In this document: positions 35,261-38,588 of the stretch, piece after piece
Numbering within the stretch: position 1 is the first letter of the stretch
How the letters are laid out: the number at the start of each line of letters is the position of its first letter
Virus record (IMG/VR): IMGVR_UViG_3300009093_000023
Span: 1 to 38,588 of that record
Strand: one strand, 5' to 3'
Source: a virus
DNA length: 38,588 bases
Translations under genes and position numbers: made by a program
Notes under the pieces: model-generated
The model's input: only the letters and a program-made list of their open reading frames with translations
What the model was told of the DNA's origin: nothing
Databases searched by the model: none

Positions 35261-35687
35261 GCGAAACTTTCACCTCTTGCATTCGCTTTCGAATGGCGTT
35301 CACGTAAACATCTGCTTCAATCTCTGTATCTGACATTTTGCTTTCGTGAGGGAGCCCCCAATGGTAGCAAGCAACCATGTGAGACCAGTTTTTCGTGTGG
35401 GCTTTGCAGTAGAGTAGATACATGAGCCCATCATGTAGATTTCTGTAATTATCGTTTGTGAGGGCATCTCTAGTAACATCTGGGTCGAATAATCTTGCCG
35501 TACTTCTTTTGATTCCAAGGCAGCCTCGAGACCAGGAAGTACCCTTGAATCTACAGTAGCTGCTTTCCTGGCCTTCCAGTGCGACAAGTGTGTGACCGAC
35601 ATTGTGCGGTTCTCCTATTAAAAATGCCTGCTGGGCCCAATACACCTGGGATGCTGAGAGATAGAGACCCAGGGCGGCGAAAATCAC
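35253..35687 (-). CDS. Exported lytic transglycosylase-like protein, 144 aa
   Basis: The GTG start overlaps the previous stop (GTGA). Residues 1-20 are hydrophobic and signal-like (IFAALGLYLSASQVYWAQQA). LVALEGQESSYC puts a Glu at residue 41 where the SLT fold has its catalytic Glu, and SRGCLGIKRSTARLF corresponds to the GxxGLxQ segment. NLHDGLMYLLYC and YHWG match later conserved parts. It would open glycan strands in the periplasm. It lies among recombination genes, far from the lysis cassette. Confidence 0.7.
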   Translation of the reverse strand: MIFAALGLYLSASQVYWAQQAFLIGEPHNVGHTLVALEGQESSYCRFKGTSWSRGCLGIKRSTARLFDPDVTRDALTNDNYRNLHDGLMYLLYCKAHTKNWSHMVACYHWGLPHESKMSDTEIEADVYVNAIRKRMQEVKVSHD

Positions 35688-35851
35688 CCGAACTCCCTAA
35701 CCCATTTACGTTGATGCATTCCGCATTTCTCACATACACGGTGTTGCATACCTTTGCGGCAATTTACATACTCACCAGTTAGGCCGTCGCGATGCAAACA
35801 CTTTATATCTTGTGGCTCGGACCATTTAGACCATTTGTGCCAGCAAATCAT
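35684..35851 (-). CDS. Zinc-ribbon miniprotein, 55 aa
   Basis: MICWHKWSKWSEPQDIKCLH is a common N-terminus of small phage zinc proteins, and HRVCEKCGMHQRKWV supplies a second Cys pair. The stop overlaps the GTG of the next gene, and the start overlaps the previous gene. Likely nucleic-acid binding. Confidence 0.7.
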   Translation of the reverse strand: MICWHKWSKWSEPQDIKCLHRDGLTGEYVNCRKGMQHRVCEKCGMHQRKWVREFG

Positions 35852-36198
35852 TTCGGCCACCAGATGCTTTCTTTATTCTTGAGCAACCCAATACGCGCCT
35901 CATGCTTATCCCCACGCCTTACATGGATACCGTTCATGTCGCTAAGGCGGCGGCGGACTTCGAAAATAACACTGTGAATATTGTCTCCAAGCTCATCGCC
36001 AAATCGTCTAAAAGCTTCCTCTGCAAGCTCACTCGCCGTCTTCCCAGGATACCGCGCTACTAACCATGCTACGCGCTGATTGTTGCTCTTGCGCTTCCCT
36101 GAATCGGTTATGTAGCGTTCTACGATCTTACTTGTATCAGGGTCGTGAGAATGGCTCACGGTATGGGTTAGGTTGAAGGATTCCTGAATCATGTGCAT
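35848..36198 (-). CDS. Winged-helix-like DNA-binding protein, 116 aa
   Basis: After a His/Ser-rich start (THTVSHSHDPDTSKIVERYI), the sequence QRVAWLVARYPGKTASELAE, then EAFRRFGDELGDNIHSVIFE and VRRRLSDMNGI, has the spacing of a winged helix with a basic third helix. A second possible ATG is two codons in. Probably a DNA-binding regulator of early phage genes. Confidence 0.65.
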   Translation of the reverse strand: MHMIQESFNLTHTVSHSHDPDTSKIVERYITDSGKRKSNNQRVAWLVARYPGKTASELAEEAFRRFGDELGDNIHSVIFEVRRRLSDMNGIHVRRGDKHEARIGLLKNKESIWWPK

Positions 36199-36329
36199 GT
36201 CATTCCAAGTCTAGAAACCAGTCCTGAAACAACACCGAAGATAATAGCTAGGCTTACCAATAGTCCAAGATATCTAATCCAGTCCCAAGCAGTCCTTAAG
36301 CCATTATCGTAAAAATCGGTGAGTTTCAT
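36189..36329 (-). CDS. Small membrane protein, 46 aa
   Basis: The ATG follows AGGAATCCTTAAT. After a polar start (MKLTDFYDNGLRTAWDWIRY), one membrane segment follows (LGLLVSLAIIFGVVSGLV). It overlaps the DNA-binding gene. Role unknown. Confidence 0.6.
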   Translation of the reverse strand: MKLTDFYDNGLRTAWDWIRYLGLLVSLAIIFGVVSGLVSRLGMTCT

Positions 36330-36351
36330 ATTAAGGATTCCTGGTGCATGG

Positions 36352-36747
36352 CTACTCCTGAATTAGATTTTGGATTTCCAAGAGCCCGCAAGTACAATAA
36401 TCGGGATTAATTGGTGATTCCATTCCTACTGCCAAACAATCCTTATGATGCTGTGCATGTTGCGCCCATTTAACTAGTTTGGATATATCCTTTACAGCAT
36501 TCATTGAAGCTGCGCAAAATTCCATGTTTGCGTCTGCCTGCGAAATAACATCTTCCTCGCTTTCACCTTCCTCAAGTTCGTCTTTCAGGAAGGCATCCAC
36601 CACCGGCTTGCCGATATGCGGGTCTGAGAAGCCAGCTACTACATAGGTCGACACATCGGGCCCCGGTAGCCAAACCGAATCCACGGTAAACCACGGACCG
36701 TCTATAGCATAGTTAGCTGCATTGAGCATTTTTAGAATATTACTCAT
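36352..36747 (-). CDS. Hypothetical protein with C-terminal CxCGLxEIQ motif, 131 aa
   Basis: The ATG follows AAGGAGATAAGGGA. The N-terminal part (NYAIDGPWFTVDSVWLPGPD, VSTYVVAGFSDPH) is beta-rich, and the middle is acidic (ELEEGESEEDVISQ). The C-terminus HHKDCLAVG...YCTCGLLEIQNLIQE shares a cysteine-containing end with the neighbour at 36752, perhaps a metal site. Family not recognised. Confidence 0.65.
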   Translation of the reverse strand: MSNILKMLNAANYAIDGPWFTVDSVWLPGPDVSTYVVAGFSDPHIGKPVVDAFLKDELEEGESEEDVISQADANMEFCAASMNAVKDISKLVKWAQHAQHHKDCLAVGMESPINPDYCTCGLLEIQNLIQE

Positions 36748-36751
36748 TCCC

Positions 36752-37000
36752 TTATCTCCTTATGAGAGATTGGATTTCGGATAAGCCGCAATCACACTCT
36801 TCTATTGCATCTTCACCGTTTTCCCTAAAGTCATGCACCCATGCACAATCAAATTCATGTGGACTATCCTTTAAAATCCACTCCACAATACGCTTGATAT
36901 CGGGGAGCGCAGAAAGTGCCGCACGCGCCGTAGAATCCGCGAATGAATCTGACCTTTCATATTTAGTCGTTTCTTTCATTAATTCATATATCGCGCTCAT
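36752..37000 (-). CDS. Hypothetical protein with C-terminal CxCGLxEIQ motif, 82 aa
   Basis: The ATG follows GGAGGCTATGC. ALPDIKRIVEWILKDSPHEF leads to DCAWVHDF and ECDCGLSEIQSLIRR. The last 35 residues align with the end of the next gene's product (DC, spacing, CxCGLxEIQxLI). The two look like domain-sharing paralogues. Confidence 0.65.
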   Translation of the reverse strand: MSAIYELMKETTKYERSDSFADSTARAALSALPDIKRIVEWILKDSPHEFDCAWVHDFRENGEDAIEECDCGLSEIQSLIRR

Positions 37001-37358
37001 GCATAGCCTCCTGTAGCTCTTGTTCGGGGATGCCGAAAACTCTCAACGCGCAGAGAGTCATGGCGAGAGCTAAAGTCTTCTCATCCGCTTGAGCATCAAC
37101 CGCATCTATTCTGCAAAAATATAGCCCATCCCTTGTTGGCACACTTTCGACAACCCAAGCATTCATATCTGCGGCATATTCCAGCAACTCGGCTGCATCG
37201 TTGAGGTCTGTGGAGGGGTTCCATTCATGATATTGCCGTTGAGTATCAGGGCTTTCGTGGGAGCCGGTAAACCACTGGCCGTCAGAATACATATCAATGC
37301 CTGAGCTTAGTTCCCAGCCCATAGCGCGCCCGGCTAATTCGTTTAGTTTGGTGTTCAC
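36984..37358 (-). CDS. Phage ABA-sandwich-type protein, 124 aa
   Basis: The GTG start follows GGGAG. LNELAGRAMGWELSSG, YHEWNPSTDLNDAAELLEYA and NAWVVESV follow the pattern of the small phage ABA-sandwich domain family (GW...WxPSTDxxDA). LALAMTLCALRVFGIPEQEL is a typical C-terminal helix. Unknown role; common in early operons of many phages. Confidence 0.7.
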   Translation of the reverse strand: MNTKLNELAGRAMGWELSSGIDMYSDGQWFTGSHESPDTQRQYHEWNPSTDLNDAAELLEYAADMNAWVVESVPTRDGLYFCRIDAVDAQADEKTLALAMTLCALRVFGIPEQELQEAMHERDI

Positions 37359-37370
37359 TTCAATTGCTCC

Positions 37371-37766
37371 CTATGAGTGCTTGAGTTCTAGTTTGCGACG
37401 AAGGCCAGCGGGTAAACAATCTAGTGCCTGTTTGTATCCTTCCGCCGTGGGCTTAACTATCTCGGGTGCCTTGTAGGTCTCAAGAGGTCTCCGGGAGGAA
37501 GACGTGTTCAGGATATTCCAGTTCCCCGTTAATGCCGTAATACTCGGGTTACCTAGCTTGGGCCACTTCGCTTTGTAGGCGCTCCACTTGGCCTTTAGCT
37601 CTTGCGGGGTGGCCCCTATCTCCCGAAGCTCCTTGAGCCCTTTGTTAATTTTCCCGCGCTCACTAGAGGTGAGATTTGGCCTAGGGTTGTTATAGGCAAG
37701 CATTACCCAGGCTTCATATAACAAATCTTGTTTCACTTCTTTTGTCTCTCTATTGCCCATCGCCAT
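37371..37766 (-). CDS. Replication-protein-like fragment, 131 aa
   Basis: SERGKINKGLKELREIGATP, then QELKAKWSAYKAKWP, and SITALTGNWNIL match the C-terminal domain found in many phage replication initiators of the O-protein kind (NxAxKELREIGA, YxxxWP, LxxHW). The usual N-terminal winged helix and any helicase loader are missing. It is the only replication-related gene I see. Confidence 0.55.
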   Translation of the reverse strand: MAMGNRETKEVKQDLLYEAWVMLAYNNPRPNLTSSERGKINKGLKELREIGATPQELKAKWSAYKAKWPKLGNPSITALTGNWNILNTSSSRRPLETYKAPEIVKPTAEGYKQALDCLPAGLRRKLELKHS

Positions 37767-37861
37767 TTCCAGCCTTTAGGAATGCGCTGTAGAAACTCAA
37801 TCACATAGCCAAACGCGATTAGCGCGTAGGTATTTCCATAGCACCACCTACCTAAATACAC
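37733..37861 (-). CDS. Small protein, 42 aa
   Basis: The GTG has AAGGA seven bases upstream and the gene overlaps the next start. The product reads MYLGRWCYGNTYALIAFGYV, then IEFLQRIPKGWKWRW and a basic end. An amphipathic or membrane-surface peptide. Fills an otherwise empty 105-base gap. Confidence 0.5.
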   Translation of the reverse strand: MYLGRWCYGNTYALIAFGYVIEFLQRIPKGWKWRWAIERQKK

Positions 37862-37871
37862 GCTAAATTCC

Positions 37872-38069
37872 TTATTCTGATTTCTTTAACGGTATGACTG
37901 TGACTTGAATAGGGTCTCCGGGCCGGTAATGCTTAGCTATTTCAATCGGCACATTGAGCATAATGTCGCCTGAATCAACCCATGACATTTCGCAATGGAT
38001 TGTCATGCGCTCATCTTTCACGCTGCCGGTTTCGCATTTAACAACATGTCCTTGGAATTGAATGGTCAT
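37872..38069 (-). CDS. Hypothetical beta-rich protein, 65 aa
   Basis: The ATG follows TAGGAGATTTT. Strand-like segments FQGHVVKCETGSV, MTIHCEMSWVDSGDIMLNVP and DPIQVTVIPLKKSE suggest a small beta barrel. Not recognised. Confidence 0.65.
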   Translation of the reverse strand: MTIQFQGHVVKCETGSVKDERMTIHCEMSWVDSGDIMLNVPIEIAKHYRPGDPIQVTVIPLKKSE

Positions 38070-38081
38070 AAAATCTCCTAT

Positions 38082-38516
38082 TTAGGTTAAACCAAGACCC
38101 TTTTCCTCCCTGTCCGGCTTAGGGACAGGTCTACTAATGTAGAGGCCGAAATGGCCTGAGTACTCAGCGTTCCTCCCATTCAAATAAACCCAGGGGCGGC
38201 TTACAAGGTCCGGACTGGGAACATACCAGCCTGACAGGGCGCGGGGCGTAAAGGGGAACCGGGGCCCGCTAGCGACAGACTTATATTCCGGGTGCCGCCG
38301 GTAGTTTTTGACTAAATCGGGGATATTTTCGGGCATTAACCCTATAGACGGGTGGCTGGCGGATGCTATAATTCCTTTCGGAGCATAGCCTCTGCCGCTT
38401 CGGATGCCACGAACATCCTCGGCGCCCTGGGAAGAACCTAACATCTTGCCAGGGCTCAAATTTAGGAGCGACGGTGCATCACCACCGCCGAACCTCCCGA
38501 TAATCTTAGACCACAT
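38082..38516 (-). CDS. Hypothetical Pro/Gly/Ser-rich protein, 144 aa
   Basis: The ATG at 38516 follows CAGGAGCGATT. The chain has RFGGGDAPSLLNLSPGKMLG, YRRHPEYKSVASGPRFPFTP and ends in a polar tail with KPDREEKGLGLT. No motif is recognised. The first 17 codons lie in the terminal repeat, so the gene also appears at positions 1-51 and shows that the map is circular. Confidence 0.6.
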   Translation of the reverse strand: MWSKIIGRFGGGDAPSLLNLSPGKMLGSSQGAEDVRGIRSGRGYAPKGIIASASHPSIGLMPENIPDLVKNYRRHPEYKSVASGPRFPFTPRALSGWYVPSPDLVSRPWVYLNGRNAEYSGHFGLYISRPVPKPDREEKGLGLT

Positions 38517-38588
38517 AATCGCTCCTGTCTAGGGTGTTTACCCGGCCAATTTAAATAGTCTGCAATCTCTCAGAAACTGGCCCAGCTA
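38466..38588. repeat. Right copy of 123-bp terminal direct repeat
   Basis: Identical to positions 1-123. See the left copy. Confidence 0.95.

Overview
The window is an essentially complete genome of a short-tailed (podovirus, P22/Sf6-type morphogenesis) tailed phage of a Gram-negative host. Its first and last 123 bases are identical, so the map closes to a circle of 38,465 bp. The head and tail genes follow the P22 order: small and large terminase, portal, scaffold, P22-type coat, gp4-like adaptor, gp10-like tail protein, three ejection-type proteins and a receptor-binding fibre. The lysis genes (GH108 muramidase, three-segment holin), NinB, Ref and Erf homologues point to a proteobacterial host. 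The host genus cannot be read from the sequence. No integrase, DNA polymerase, primase or helicase gene was found.

The genome has four main transcription units. (1) A leftward early operon starts at a divergent control region near 1.69 kb, runs left through position 1 and continues from 38.5 kb to 34.1 kb. It carries a 53-residue sigma-region-4-like HTH protein, many small proteins, a replication-type protein fragment, a lytic transglycosylase, NinB, a Ref-type nuclease and a PD-(D/E)XK-like nuclease. (2) A rightward early operon (1.9-8.5 kb) starts at the same control region. It carries about 20 small accessory genes, then an Erf-type annealing protein and SSB. (3) A leftward late unit starts at a second divergent control region near 33.2 kb and runs to a terminator at 8.5 kb. 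It carries small genes, two GroES-like co-chaperonins, packaging, head, tail and lysis genes. A strong extra promoter lies at 30.57-30.59 kb. (4) A short rightward operon (33.3-34.1 kb) starts at the second control region. One gene, a secreted SGNH-type hydrolase (11.0-11.7 kb), is inverted inside the late unit.

The most unusual features are regulatory. A candidate RNA of about 165 nt has its own promoter, a chain of hairpins (one with a UUCG loop, two with C-rich loops) and an intrinsic terminator. It is encoded on the strand opposite to the lysis genes, between endolysin and holin. Both divergent control regions have dyad-symmetric -35 elements, and their leftward promoters would start transcription at or within a base of the start codon (leaderless mRNAs). 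A 20-23 base dyad-containing motif recurs about nine times in front of genes on both strands, always in the gene's orientation.

Protein-level oddities include a frame break in the gp10-like gene, which also carries a LamG-like insertion. A beta-rich insert is shared by the gp4-like and gp10-like proteins. There is a single-PASTA-domain protein between them, a glycosyltransferase beside the coat gene, and two co-chaperonin genes.
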